A stretch of DNA of 64,000 nucleotides from Zelonia costaricensis. Lineage: Eukaryota; Euglenozoa; Kinetoplastea; Trypanosomatida; Trypanosomatidae. The notes beneath the pieces were generated by a model. It had not been told where the DNA came from, did no database searches, and worked only from the letters and a program-made list of their open reading frames with translations. The stretch's first letter is position 1; the number at the start of each line of letters is the position of its first letter. The translations under genes and the position numbers were made by a program. The stretch covers positions 62,001 to 126,000 of the forward strand of contig JASAOO010003558.1 in the NCBI GenBank assembly GCA_030849075.1. Reading direction: 5' to 3'. Positions 18,903 through 27,751 of this stretch are shown here, piece after piece.

Positions 18903-20756
18903 CTACGCGCCATCCTCGCTCTCGGACGCCTCCTCCGGCCTGTCACGGCACTGCATCATCACCCGCACCGCCTCACCGTGGCTCAGGGCGTCACACACGA
19001 CGACGTCGCACACCTCCGCAAACACGGCGGCACCGGCATCCGCCGTCGCCCACTGCCACAGCGCCGGCAGCAGTACCGCCGATGCTACGGCCGGTGTGAC
19101 GAGAAAGCTCGCGTGGGTGACGTCGGCAAAGCTGCGCTGGAAGAGGGCGAGGTAGCGCTCGCAGTTGGCCAGCGCCATCAACACCTGCGCCGCCACATCC
19201 GCCGCCACCGCCACGACGTCCTCGCCTCCACCCACGGCCCCCTGCACGAGACCTGCGACACCACCCTGGCACGCCTCGGGCAAGTCGCGCACAGTCGCCA
19301 GCGCGCGCGTCGCCGGCACGCGGCCGGGGGTGGCGCTCACGAAAAGGCAGGCGGTGCCGTCGGTGCCGCACGTGCGGCGCGCCTGCGCGTACGGCCCGGG
19401 CTCGCCCAGCGCCCAGCAGCTGCGGCTCTGCGCGTGCAGGACGTGCTGCTGGATGGTCGAGCTCGGCGCCGCCAGCACCTCCGCATCGAGCACGGCGGTC
19501 GCAGCTGTGCACGCGCGGCGCACCGTGACGAGGAGCCCCGGAGGACAGACGTGCGACACACGCGCCGCGTAGGCGGCCCGGCACGGCGCCGCCCACGCGG
19601 CGTCCGGCAGCACGAAGTGGAAGTAGAAGGGGGTGAGGCTGCGCTGCGCCGCCCACGAGTGCAGCGCGTCGAGCGACTTCGCCACCGCCGCGGCCGCGGT
19701 GTCGCTGTCCACCCAGGCGGTGCCCTCGAGGGGCATCGAGTACGTGCGATGCTCAACCCCGCCCCCCGCCGCCGCCGCCGCGGAGGACAGGAGCATCCCG
19801 TCACATACCGTTGTGCGAGCCGCCGCTCCAGTACACGACGCCTCGGCCGGCACGGCGTGCGCCGCGAGGCGCTTCAGCAGTGGCATCACGTCCGAGGTGA
19901 AGGCGATGTCGCCGGCACGCAGCCGCTCCAGCATCTCCGCCTCAGCCACCTGCTGCTCGACCGACTTCGCCTCGCAGGCCACGGTGAGCAGGCCGTGGCC
20001 GGAGGGCGAGATGTCGTTGTCGTCCTGCATCACCAGCGCCAGCGACGTCACGGCCAGCTGCGCCGCGCGGAAGAGCGGGCAGCTCAGCACTGTCGTCTCG
20101 TACTCGCCGCCCTCGCCGGCGAGGTGCGACTGGTACTGCGCCGTCATCCTCTCCAGCGTCGGCCGTGCCTCGTCGAGCGTCTTGCCGATCAGCCGGCGTG
20201 GCTCCAGGCCGATCGACGCCGTCTTCACGAGAATCGCGTGCACGTGGAGGGCGTGCGCCATGTCGAGCACCTCGGCAGGCTCCCGCATCCACAGGTACGC
20301 GAGCGACTCGAGGCCGAGCCGGTCGCAGATGAACTCGACGCGGTTGCGCTGGTAGTTGGATAGGATGGCGCCGCTCGTCAGCCCCTGCACCTCCGGGAAC
20401 TCCGCCTTGACCGACTGGATTAGGGTGAAGAGGGACTCAACCTCGTCCTCAGCAGGCGGCTGGTCGGAGTAGAGCAGCGACAGCTCCTTCGCGCAACCTT
20501 TCCGCACGCACCCGCGGCGCAGCGGCAGGCCGAGGCAGGCGGCGATCGCCTCCACGGCCTCGTAGCCCACTGTCTGGTACATGTACGAGTCAATGTCGTG
20601 CCCGTGCGCGCGGTCCTCTGGCGGCAGTGCCTCATCGGCCGTCTCGAGGGCTGGTACCATGTTCACGATGACGGCGGGCTCGTGCCCGTAGCGGTACGCC
20701 ATCAGCACCGCCAGGATGCTGTCCTTGCCGCCCGACAACAGCGCAATCGTCTTCAT
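18903..20756 (-). CDS. DPH6: Diphthine--ammonia ligase with C-terminal RidA/YjgF-like region
   Basis: The predicted protein has 617 residues from ATG 20756; the frame stays open upstream but only through (CA)-like repeat. Dph6 performs the last step of diphthamide synthesis on elongation factor 2: ATP-dependent amidation of diphthine with ammonia. The N-terminal ~230 residues are the adenine-nucleotide alpha-hydrolase fold, with the PP-loop SGGKDS at residues 8-13, MVPALETADEALPPEDRAHGHDIDSYMYQ-type sequence after it, and the family motif GEGGEYET near residue 220. The remaining ~380 residues resemble the RidA/YjgF modules found at the C-terminus of yeast and plant Dph6. No key N-terminal motif is missing. 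Its substrate EF2 and the other DPH genes are not in this window. The protein is cytosolic in other eukaryotes. Confidence 0.93.
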   Translation of the reverse strand: MKTIALLSGGKDSILAVLMAYRYGHEPAVIVNMVPALETADEALPPEDRAHGHDIDSYMYQTVGYEAVEAIAACLGLPLRRGCVRKGCAKELSLLYSDQPPAEDEVESLFTLIQSVKAEFPEVQGLTSGAILSNYQRNRVEFICDRLGLESLAYLWMREPAEVLDMAHALHVHAILVKTASIGLEPRRLIGKTLDEARPTLERMTAQYQSHLAGEGGEYETTVLSCPLFRAAQLAVTSLALVMQDDNDISPSGHGLLTVACEAKSVEQQVAEAEMLERLRAGDIAFTSDVMPLLKRLAAHAVPAEASCTGAAARTTVCDGMLLSSAAAAAGGGVEHRTYSMPLEGTAWVDSDTAAAAVAKSLDALHSWAAQRSLTPFYFHFVLPDAAWAAPCRAAYAARVSHVCPPGLLVTVRRACTAATAVLDAEVLAAPSSTIQQHVLHAQSRSCWALGEPGPYAQARRTCGTDGTACLFVSATPGRVPATRALATVRDLPEACQGGVAGLVQGAVGGGEDVVAVAADVAAQVLMALANCERYLALFQRSFADVTHASFLVTPAVASAVLLPALWQWATADAGAAVFAEVCDVVVCDALSHGEAVRVMMQCRDRPEEASESEDGA

Positions 20757-21434
20757 CGAGCGTACAGGCAGGAGAGAGAGGGAGGGGGGGGGTGGCGAAA
20801 CTGAAGTGTAGAGGGTCGGTGGAGTCGGGGGTGTGGATGTGCCACTGCGGCTCGTGCCTTCTCCTCGAGAGCTGGTGGAGAGAGGAACAGAAGGAAGATG
20901 ATGTCCACGTGTGTGTATGCGTGTATGCGTGTATGCGTGTATGTGTGTGTGGGTGTGTGCAGGGTGGCGCTCTTGTTCTGTTTTTTGCTTGTTTTTGAGG
21001 GGAGGCTGGACGGAGACGCCGCGACAGGCAGCAGTGCGGGGCCCGGGTGGTGTGGCACGGGTGGAGAGGTGCAAGTGCGCTCAGGTAAGCTAACAGGCCA
21101 AAGGAGCACAACACCGCAGGGACTCTTTAGAGTGCAGATGCGCTTTGAGAAAGGTGCGAACACCGGAGCATGGCCAACTTCAACGCCTCTGCGTGAAGCC
21201 GCTCACCGCACGAGCCTCCTGCGGCGCCATCGCACGCTGAGTTGCATGGTTTTACCGTCCGGGGCAGCGCAGAGCCCCTGGACGCACGAGAGAGCGTCTA
21301 GCCGCCGATGCCGGTTGATATTCGTGTGTTCACATTATGACGGGGGAGGAAGAAGAGGAGAGTCAGACAGGCGGACAGGCCTCCCTCACGCCCCTCCTTG
21401 GGCAACGCATCAAGCAAGCAGGCGACAACGCAAC
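20757..21434. other. Intergenic region upstream of DPH6
   Basis: On the minus strand a strong CT tract (about 20769-20795) lies directly upstream of the DPH6 ATG, with a CAG at its upstream side. Imperfect (GTGTAT)n-type repeats occur at about 20909-20960. No gene is seen. Confidence 0.55.
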
Positions 21435-21731
21435 TCACTGCTTCTTCTCCTGCCGGTGGATCACCTGACTGTACAGCAACGCAGCAGCCGCAGCCCCCAC
21501 CAGCGCACCACGAAACACGCTCGAGTGCACCTCCTGGAACAGCGCCGCGGTGATGACGAGCAGCAGTCCACGTCGCTCGGCAGGGCTTAGGGTGATGGAC
21601 GGCACTGCACTCTCTCCCACTGGGGACGGCGCCGCATCGGTCTCCGGCTCGGCGGCTGCCGGTGTCGCTGCCGCCGGTGCCGATGCCGGGGTCGCCACGG
21701 GCGACGGCTCCTTCGACTCCTCAGCGGACAT
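21435..21731 (-). CDS. Small membrane-type protein with Ala/Pro-rich N-terminus (98 residues)
   Basis: The predicted protein has 98 residues from ATG 21731. The first ~45 residues are Ala/Pro/Ser/Glu-rich and probably disordered. After SPAERRGLLLVITAALF comes a short polar break and a second hydrophobic stretch, FRGALVGAAAAALLYSQVI, ending in a basic tail HRQEKKQ. This suggests one or two membrane helices with a lysine-rich tail, as in tail-anchored or small mitochondrial and ER membrane proteins. I do not recognise the family. Codon use matches the neighbours. A C-rich pyrimidine tract followed by TTGCAG ends one base before the ATG, too close for that AG to be the working acceptor. Confidence 0.75.
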   Translation of the reverse strand: MSAEESKEPSPVATPASAPAAATPAAAEPETDAAPSPVGESAVPSITLSPAERRGLLLVITAALFQEVHSSVFRGALVGAAAAALLYSQVIHRQEKKQ

Positions 21732-22310
21732 CCTGCAAGTCGCACGGTGGGGGGGGGGGGGAACACTCCTCGTTGTAGTCGCACAGTGACGTTATTGCGT
21801 GGTGGGCCCGGGGGACAACCCATGGCTCGTGGACACGACGCGTGTGTGTGTGTGCAGGGTGGGCGATCAGGGCATCGTGGCCAGCAGCGACACATCGATG
21901 ACATGTGGAGATGTGGGCAGCGAACACAGAGCACGAGTAGAGAACGGTGTGGAGACGCACGGGTAGAGAGTGCCATGTGCGCCAAAAACGCGCGATGCCG
22001 AGGCTGCGGCGCGGCCGCAAGTGCCAGGCGCATCGGCAGCCGACAGACGGCGCGTGACGTGGAGGAGCCGCGCACTCGCACACGACGAGGCGGCCCTTGT
22101 GGCGTTCAGGTGACGCCGTGTGGCAGTAACGACAAACACGAAGCGAGGTTAATCTCGCTCTTATTCGTCACCTGGCGGCTTAGCGTGCGCCTTTTGGTGC
22201 ACCGTGTACGCTGCGAACCCCCTCCAGCCCGCTGCAGCGTCCCTGCCGTGTGTGTTGGCTTTGAAGTGTGTTCGACGTTACGGTGGAGTGGGTTGGTGTG
22301 TGCGCGGGGG
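21732..22310. other. Intergenic region upstream of the 98-residue gene
   Basis: It holds a 14-base G run at about 21748-21761 (C run on the coding strand), the likely polypyrimidine tract of the downstream gene. Beyond it is the 3'UTR of the FCP1-like gene. No gene is supported; the long plus-strand open frame crossing here is antisense shadow. Confidence 0.5.
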
Positions 22311-25300
22311 CTAGCGACGGTCGCGGTGGCGCTGCGACGGGTAGCGGGACTCTGCGCCGGGCCGGCGAGCGGGGTCACGGTCACGCGGCCGCTCGTGCCC
22401 GTCGTGGCGGCGCTCACGGCGCTCGTTGTCGCGGTGCCGGTCGTGGCTGCGGCCGTGCGGGTGCTCCAGCGGGGCCGCCGGGCGCCGCTCGGTGTCGCTG
22501 TCGCGGCTGCGCTGCCGCTTGTGCTCGCTGCGCCCTCGGCCCGCTTCCTCAACGAGGTGGTGCTCCGCCCGGGGTGCCTCGCGCCGCGGGGGCCGTGCGT
22601 CGCGGGTCTCGCCCATGCTGCCTGTGGCCCTGCCGGTGATGGGTGTCTCCTGCGCAGCGGCTCGATAGGGTGGTGTGGATGTCGTGGTGCCCTCTCGCGG
22701 CCGCGACGCCGATGCACGCGCGGCGGTGGCGGTGCCTGTGGGCGACGACGCCCAGAGCGACTGCGCCTCCTCATGCGTCTCCTCCGCCGGCGCCGGTGGC
22801 AGCGGCAGCAGCGGAAAGTCAGCGACTGTGCGTTGCATGTCCTCCACGTTGAAGGCGTCGTCGAGGGCAGGGTAGATCGGGAGCTGCAGCGACAGGAACT
22901 CGATGAAGTCGATGCGCAGGAAGTCCTTGGCCCCCTTGTGCGACGCGAACTGGCACCGCACCGCATCTGGCACGCGCACGACCTGGTTGCCCAGCTCCTC
23001 CGCGCTGAAGAGCGGAATGGAGCTGAGAAACGCGTAGAAGTCGTCCTGCTGCTCCGCCGTCAGCGCCCCCGTGGGAATGAGGCACGCCGTGAAGTCTGCC
23101 GAGGTCGCCGAGGCCGACATCGGCGACGCGGCGGCCGCACTGCCCGGCTGCACCGAGAACGCGTGCGGGGCGCTGGCTGGGAGGGGTGCCAGCGGCGGCG
23201 GCGGCCTCAACAGCGCCGCCTCCGCAGCAGAGGAGGACAGCGGGACGGACTCGGACACGGACCTATCGCGGTGCGCGTGCGTCGAAGTCACGGACACGTC
23301 GCCGGATGCTGCATCGACGTGGCCCGCCAGGGAGCCCGACTTGCTCCGCTCCGTTGCGGCCTCGGTGCGGTCGTGGGAGGTGAGCAGCTTGCCCTCGACG
23401 TTGCGGAGGTGGTGCCGCCACTCCTCTTCATTCACGGCACCCGCCGCGTCGGCCGGCACTGCCGCCGCCGCCGTCTTTATTTTGGCCTGCGTCTCCGCAC
23501 CCGCACTCGGCCCGCCGCCCGTCGGCACTGCTGGCGCCGGCTCCGTCATGGTGCCCGCAGAGGCGTGCCGCACGCCGCCGGTCTGCGTGCCCGCCTCGCA
23601 GTGCCGCTCCAGGGCGCGCTGCCGCTGCACGTGGTCCCACGTGTACAGGAACTGCGAGGCGGCGAGGTGCAGGTGGCTGAAGACGGCCTCCTTGTCTCGC
23701 CGCCGCTCACACCGGTGGAGGGCGATGCGGCTCAGCTCCGACGCCGCGGACGAGAGCCGCAGCCCGTCCAGCGTGCGGTGCGTGACCGTCACGCCGCGGG
23801 CACGCGAGGTGGCCGCGGCGGAGGCACTCGTATCGGTGGACTTGCCAGGCTGAGGCGCAGGCAGGAGCCGCACCTCAACCACATCGCGATAGGTCGCCGA
23901 GGTAAGTGCCTCCAGCACCATCGCCGCGGTCACCGCCGGAAACGCGGAGTCGCCACTCGCTGCGACCGCAGTGGGGTCGACTGCCGTGAACGCGGCCAGC
24001 AGCGACGGGGGAGGCGCAGTGGCAGCGCGCACCAGCGCCGCGGCGTCGTAGCCGTGCTGCCCGGCAATGGACGTAAGCGTCGTCCAGAGCAGCGGTCGTG
24101 CATCCGCAGGGGGCAGCAACGCGCAGAGCAGCGCCCCCATCGTCCATGTCGCCTCCTCTGCGCGGCGGTGCTGCTCTCGTAGCGGCTCCGAAACTTCACC
24201 CTTTGCGTCCTCCTCGCAGCGGCCACTCGGCGGGGCCGGCGACGCGGGCTGCACCGGCACGAGGCGCAGAGCCCGCAGGCAGCGGTGCACCCACGCCGGT
24301 GTCACGAGCACCGCAGTAACGGGAGCATCGGGCGGCGGGGCGACCACAGGCTGGGCCGTGGCAGTCGTCGCGGATGCGAGCGGCGCCGGTTGCGTCGCCC
24401 GTGGCAGCGGCTTCACACTGCCCATCACGGTCTGTTGGCGTGATGCGGTGCCCGAATGTGAGTGCGCCCCGTCGATCGGCTCCGTCTTGCCTTCGGCGCC
24501 TCTGTTGCCGTTGTTCGCGGTGGTGCTGCTGCTGCTGCTGCTCGTCTCATCGCCGCTGTCACTGTGCACGAGGTCGGCGTCCTCGTCCGAGTCACTCGCC
24601 GATGAAGAAGAGGAAGGAGCGGGCGAAGAGGGGGACACCGAGGACGCGCTGCCCGACGACGCTGGAATCGCCAGCAGGTGGGTTGCCTCGCTGGCCGCCT
24701 GCACAATGCGGCCGCCGTGGAAGGTGATCAGCTGCAGCAGCGCCGCCTCCGCGTTGGCCGCGCCGTCCAGCACGAAGAAGCGGCAGAAGGCGAAGACGGT
24801 TGTGTGGCCCAGCGCAGCGCAGCTGGCGATCGAGGAGGCGGGGTAGCGCACCTGCCACTCGGCAAACAGGACGCAGCGGGAGAGCGCGTAGAGGAGCTCC
24901 ATCGACGAGGCCCCGTCGCCGCCCTCGCCAGAGTGATGCACCTCCACGATCTGCATCGCCGTCACACCGGTCCAGCGCGCGGCGTCGTCGACGACGAGCG
25001 CGACGCGGTGGTACTCCACTGGGTCGATGCCGAGACTTGCAAAGCTGAGGCTCGATGCGCCGGGAGCTGTCGAGACGCGCCGCGCGTCTGCCAGGAAGCT
25101 CACCCAGCCGGAGGACTTGAGGATGGTGGTGGTGTCCTCCTTGTCCCACGGCGTCATGAGGTGCACCTTGTTGCCGGTCGAGCACAGCACCTGCAAGAAC
25201 AGCGTCGCATTGGGGTAGACGAACAGCGACGTCAGCCGGCGCTCGCGCGTGAAGTGCAACCGGCGCACGTTGGGGTTGCCAGGCCTCTTCGATGCGCTGC

Positions 25301-25424
25301 TGCTCTCACCCGACTCCGCCGCTAGCGTGTCGGCGGCGCTGGCATCCTTGCGGGTGAGGGACGCGGGGATGTCGAAGGAGACGAGCGTGTCAAGCGAGAC
25401 GAAGAACTCCAGCCCGCCCCACAT
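22311..25424 (-). CDS. FCP1/SCP-like phosphatase-fold protein with split BRCT domain
   Basis: The predicted protein has 1037 residues from ATG 25424. FCP1-type enzymes are HAD-fold phosphatases that act on the RNA polymerase II tail. Residues ~65-165 follow that fold: YPNATLFLQVL (70-80) aligns with the family's RPxxxxFL helix, VHLMTPWDKEDTTTIL follows the 'vyT' strand, and VALVVDDAARW (141-151) matches the conserved V-V-D-D-x-x-x-x-W. At the N-terminus, FFVSLDTLVSFDIPASL replaces the catalytic DxDx(T/V), so the general-acid aspartate seems lost. A BRCT-like half (about 205-255, FHGGRIVQAASEATHLL) and its second half (VTPAWVHRCL, W378) are separated by ~110 Ser/Asp-rich residues. The remainder is low-complexity with an Arg/Asp/His-rich tail (RHRDNERRERRHDGHERPRD). 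It is probably nuclear and may be a pseudophosphatase. Confidence 0.75.
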   Translation of the reverse strand: MWGGLEFFVSLDTLVSFDIPASLTRKDASAADTLAAESGESSSASKRPGNPNVRRLHFTRERRLTSLFVYPNATLFLQVLCSTGNKVHLMTPWDKEDTTTILKSSGWVSFLADARRVSTAPGASSLSFASLGIDPVEYHRVALVVDDAARWTGVTAMQIVEVHHSGEGGDGASSMELLYALSRCVLFAEWQVRYPASSIASCAALGHTTVFAFCRFFVLDGAANAEAALLQLITFHGGRIVQAASEATHLLAIPASSGSASSVSPSSPAPSSSSSASDSDEDADLVHSDSGDETSSSSSSTTANNGNRGAEGKTEPIDGAHSHSGTASRQQTVMGSVKPLPRATQPAPLASATTATAQPVVAPPPDAPVTAVLVTPAWVHRCLRALRLVPVQPASPAPPSGRCEEDAKGEVSEPLREQHRRAEEATWTMGALLCALLPPADARPLLWTTLTSIAGQHGYDAAALVRAATAPPPSLLAAFTAVDPTAVAASGDSAFPAVTAAMVLEALTSATYRDVVEVRLLPAPQPGKSTDTSASAAATSRARGVTVTHRTLDGLRLSSAASELSRIALHRCERRRDKEAVFSHLHLAASQFLYTWDHVQRQRALERHCEAGTQTGGVRHASAGTMTEPAPAVPTGGGPSAGAETQAKIKTAAAAVPADAAGAVNEEEWRHHLRNVEGKLLTSHDRTEAATERSKSGSLAGHVDAASGDVSVTSTHAHRDRSVSESVPLSSSAAEAALLRPPPPLAPLPASAPHAFSVQPGSAAAASPMSASATSADFTACLIPTGALTAEQQDDFYAFLSSIPLFSAEELGNQVVRVPDAVRCQFASHKGAKDFLRIDFIEFLSLQLPIYPALDDAFNVEDMQRTVADFPLLPLPPAPAEETHEEAQSLWASSPTGTATAARASASRPREGTTTSTPPYRAAAQETPITGRATGSMGETRDARPPRREAPRAEHHLVEEAGRGRSEHKRQRSRDSDTERRPAAPLEHPHGRSHDRHRDNERRERRHDGHERPRDRDPARRPGAESRYPSQRHRDRR

Positions 25425-26287
25425 CGTGCGAGCGTGCAAACAGCGCGCTGCTGCCTCGCACTGCGTTGCAACTCCACGGAGAGACAAAGAAGAGAGTGCG
25501 GGGCTTTGCTTGAAGTGTGTGTGTGTGTGTGTATGTCCCGTTATTCCTCTGAGAGGTTCTGTGGGCGGCGGCCACTTGGACCGGACGCGTGCGGGCAAAG
25601 ACAGGAGAAGGGCGTGCACAGTTCAGGCGCATGGGAAAGGGCTGGCATTTCGGTGAGTGGATGACCTCGGCCGGCAAGAGTGCCGTTGCCGCGTCAGGCT
25701 CGCGCTGGGTTGGGGGCCGATCGAGGGCCCTTCACAGCGCAGTCGCACTCCCGCCTCGCTCACGGCTACTTTAGGGCTCCCTCTGTCGGTCTGCGTTGAC
25801 CTCACACGCTGCGTTGGCCGGCTGTGTCTCAACGCTCATGACGCCCAAGGAAGCGGGAGGCAACTTGAAGCGGGAGAGAACGACGGACAGAGGCCTGGTG
25901 GACGTGCGGTGCACAGGAGCGCCTCCCCACACGCGGCCACCTCTGCGTGACGCTCTTGCGCCAACACGAGCTCACGCGTTGCTGCAATCACGAAGGTGCT
26001 CGCCGATCTCGATCCTCCCTCCTCCCTCCCTCCCCCCACCCCCTGCGCACCTCCCTCAAAAGGAAGGAACACCGCCGCCGCTAAGCCGCCACGCACACAC
26101 CAGAGACCAGCTGCACTTGAGAGGTGCGCTTGCTTTCACATGCGGATCGCGAGGCGAGCAAGAGCGCACGCAAGAGAAGGTCAGCACGAGCAAGTGCGAC
26201 AGGCGTGCACCTTTTCCCACAAAGAAAAAAGAGGGGGAGGGGGGAATGCGTCGCACCTCGTCGCCGTCCGCAGCGACAGCGGCACCG
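25425..26287. other. Intergenic region upstream of the FCP1/BRCT-like gene
   Basis: It contains the acceptor candidate at 25472-25473, a short (GT)n at 25517-25532, and CT-rich coding-strand tracts (about 26020-26045 and 26221-26245). No gene is supported. Confidence 0.55.
25472..25499 (-). promoter_or_regulatory. Predicted spliced-leader acceptor for the FCP1/BRCT-like gene
   Basis: On the minus strand CTCTCTTCTTTGTCTCTCC is followed by GTGGAG, with the AG at 25473-25472, 47 bases before the ATG at 25424. This is a prediction only. Confidence 0.5.
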
Positions 26288-26839
26288 TCACGAGTAGATG
26301 AGACCGGCCTGGCGCATTCCGCGACCGATGACGGTGAAGGACATGCGCACGGTGCCACTTGTCAGGGTGTGCAGTTTAAAGCGCTGCTCGTTGTCGGCGA
26401 TGAGGGAGTTGTCGCGCAGCACCGGGTAGCCGCCCATGAGGGCGAGCCGCATGGTCTGGTAGAGTCGCACAAACGCGCTGGAGCTCCACAGGCTCGGCTT
26501 CCAGGTCGAGAGCCGCAGCTCCTGCTCGCCGCTGCCTGGCATGGGAATGAAGGCCGTCGCGTAGCCCCCAATGTCCTTGCAGCCGTAGTCGTCCAGCTGC
26601 CAGACCTGAATCGCGATCTTCGGCCACCCCTGCACGCTGGTGAAGCTGTAGTGCACATCGATTGGGTAGTTCCACGACACGCCCTCGCTGCCGTCGCGCA
26701 TGACGTGGGTCGAGCCGGAGGTGCGGCCCTCAACCGCCGTCCACTGGGAGCCGGTGATGATCTCGTAGCTGCAGAAGTAGCTGCTCGTGCCAAAGTCGTG
26801 TCCGCACAGGATCTCGCCAATGATGTGCAACTCGGACAT
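26288..26839 (-). CDS. B9D2: B9 domain-containing protein 2 (ciliary transition zone)
   Basis: The predicted protein has 183 residues from ATG 26839, close to the ~175 of other B9D2 proteins; upstream sequence in frame only encodes repeat and low-complexity. B9D2 forms a complex with B9D1 and MKS1 at the transition zone, the gate at the base of cilia and flagella. The sequence starts with the family's MSELHIIGEILCGHDF. It continues with WTAVEGRTSGSTHV, the conserved IDVHYSFTSVQGWPKIAIQV, a core LDDYGCKDIGGYATAFIPMPG and a C-terminal GRGMRQAG. It is a single C2-like beta-sandwich without extra domains. Its presence fits a flagellated protist. Confidence 0.95.
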   Translation of the reverse strand: MSELHIIGEILCGHDFGTSSYFCSYEIITGSQWTAVEGRTSGSTHVMRDGSEGVSWNYPIDVHYSFTSVQGWPKIAIQVWQLDDYGCKDIGGYATAFIPMPGSGEQELRLSTWKPSLWSSSAFVRLYQTMRLALMGGYPVLRDNSLIADNEQRFKLHTLTSGTVRMSFTVIGRGMRQAGLIYS

Positions 26840-27751
26840 GGCGATCGACGCGGCGTGCGCGCGCACACACACACACAAGGGTCGCGTCAGCACGCAGACG
26901 GCGGAGAAGAAGAGAAGCGAAACTGACACTGTGCTCACCTGGAGCACGGCGAGTTCTATGCTGCTGGGCAGCGAGAGGGGGGAAGCAGGTGCGAGTGGGT
27001 GGGTGCACTGGCGAATCGTATATGGAGTGTGTGTGTGTGGAGGATTTCTATGGAGCCGCGGTGAGGGACACGGCGGTGGAGCGGGGTGGGGGGTGAAGGG
27101 AGGCGGCGCGGTGTAGGTGCGGCCGTCGCGTGCCTTGCACGTCCTTTTAGGGCTTCCCGAAGTCGTGTGTGGGCCGCTGCGGTGGTGAGAGAAGAGAGGG
27201 GCGGGGGAAGTGCACACAGGCGTGTGTGAGGGAGGGAGGGGAGGGTCGCGGTCGCGGCACGGAGGTTGCAGCGCCACTCGGCGATGCACACGCTGAGGGA
27301 GCACTGTGCGACCGTCTTGTTCTTCTGTGCGCGTGGATGCGCCCCGTGTGACTAACGCGTTGACGTCTGAGCCTAGGCAGGGGGGCGTTTGGTGAGCGAC
27401 GAATTGCATGAGCACGGCGACGTCGCTGCCTGCCTCTCCCCCGTGTTGCCGCAGACAAGCGGGACCTGTATAGGGCTTAAGAAAAGAAGCAATACCGGGG
27501 AGCTGACGTTGGCAGCAGCAGCAGCAGCAGCAGTCCCCTGCAGAAGGAGATGGAGGGGCGGTAGAGGGAGGGCATTGAGGCAGCCAGGCACCTCCACCCG
27601 TGCGTGCGGCAGCAGCCAGGCAATCTAAAGGCACGCAGCATTCTAAACAGCGCGTGTAGAGGAGCAGCATAAAGACACAAGGCAACACACGCATCAGCAC
27701 ACACACACACACACACATCGATCGTCACGCACGCAGACAGACCCGGCTCAT
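26840..27751. other. Intergenic region upstream of B9D2
   Basis: It holds a short (CA) run at about 26863-26877 just upstream of the B9D2 ATG, a CT-rich coding-strand tract at about 26900-26915, a CAG/GCA trinucleotide run at about 27511-27531, and (CA)n at about 27699-27717. No gene is supported. Confidence 0.55.

Noticed and set aside
21747..24182. 811-codon open frame on the plus strand
   Set aside because: It is antisense to the FCP1/BRCT-like gene. Its Arg/Val/Ala-rich product is the usual shadow of G+C-rich coding sequence on the other strand.
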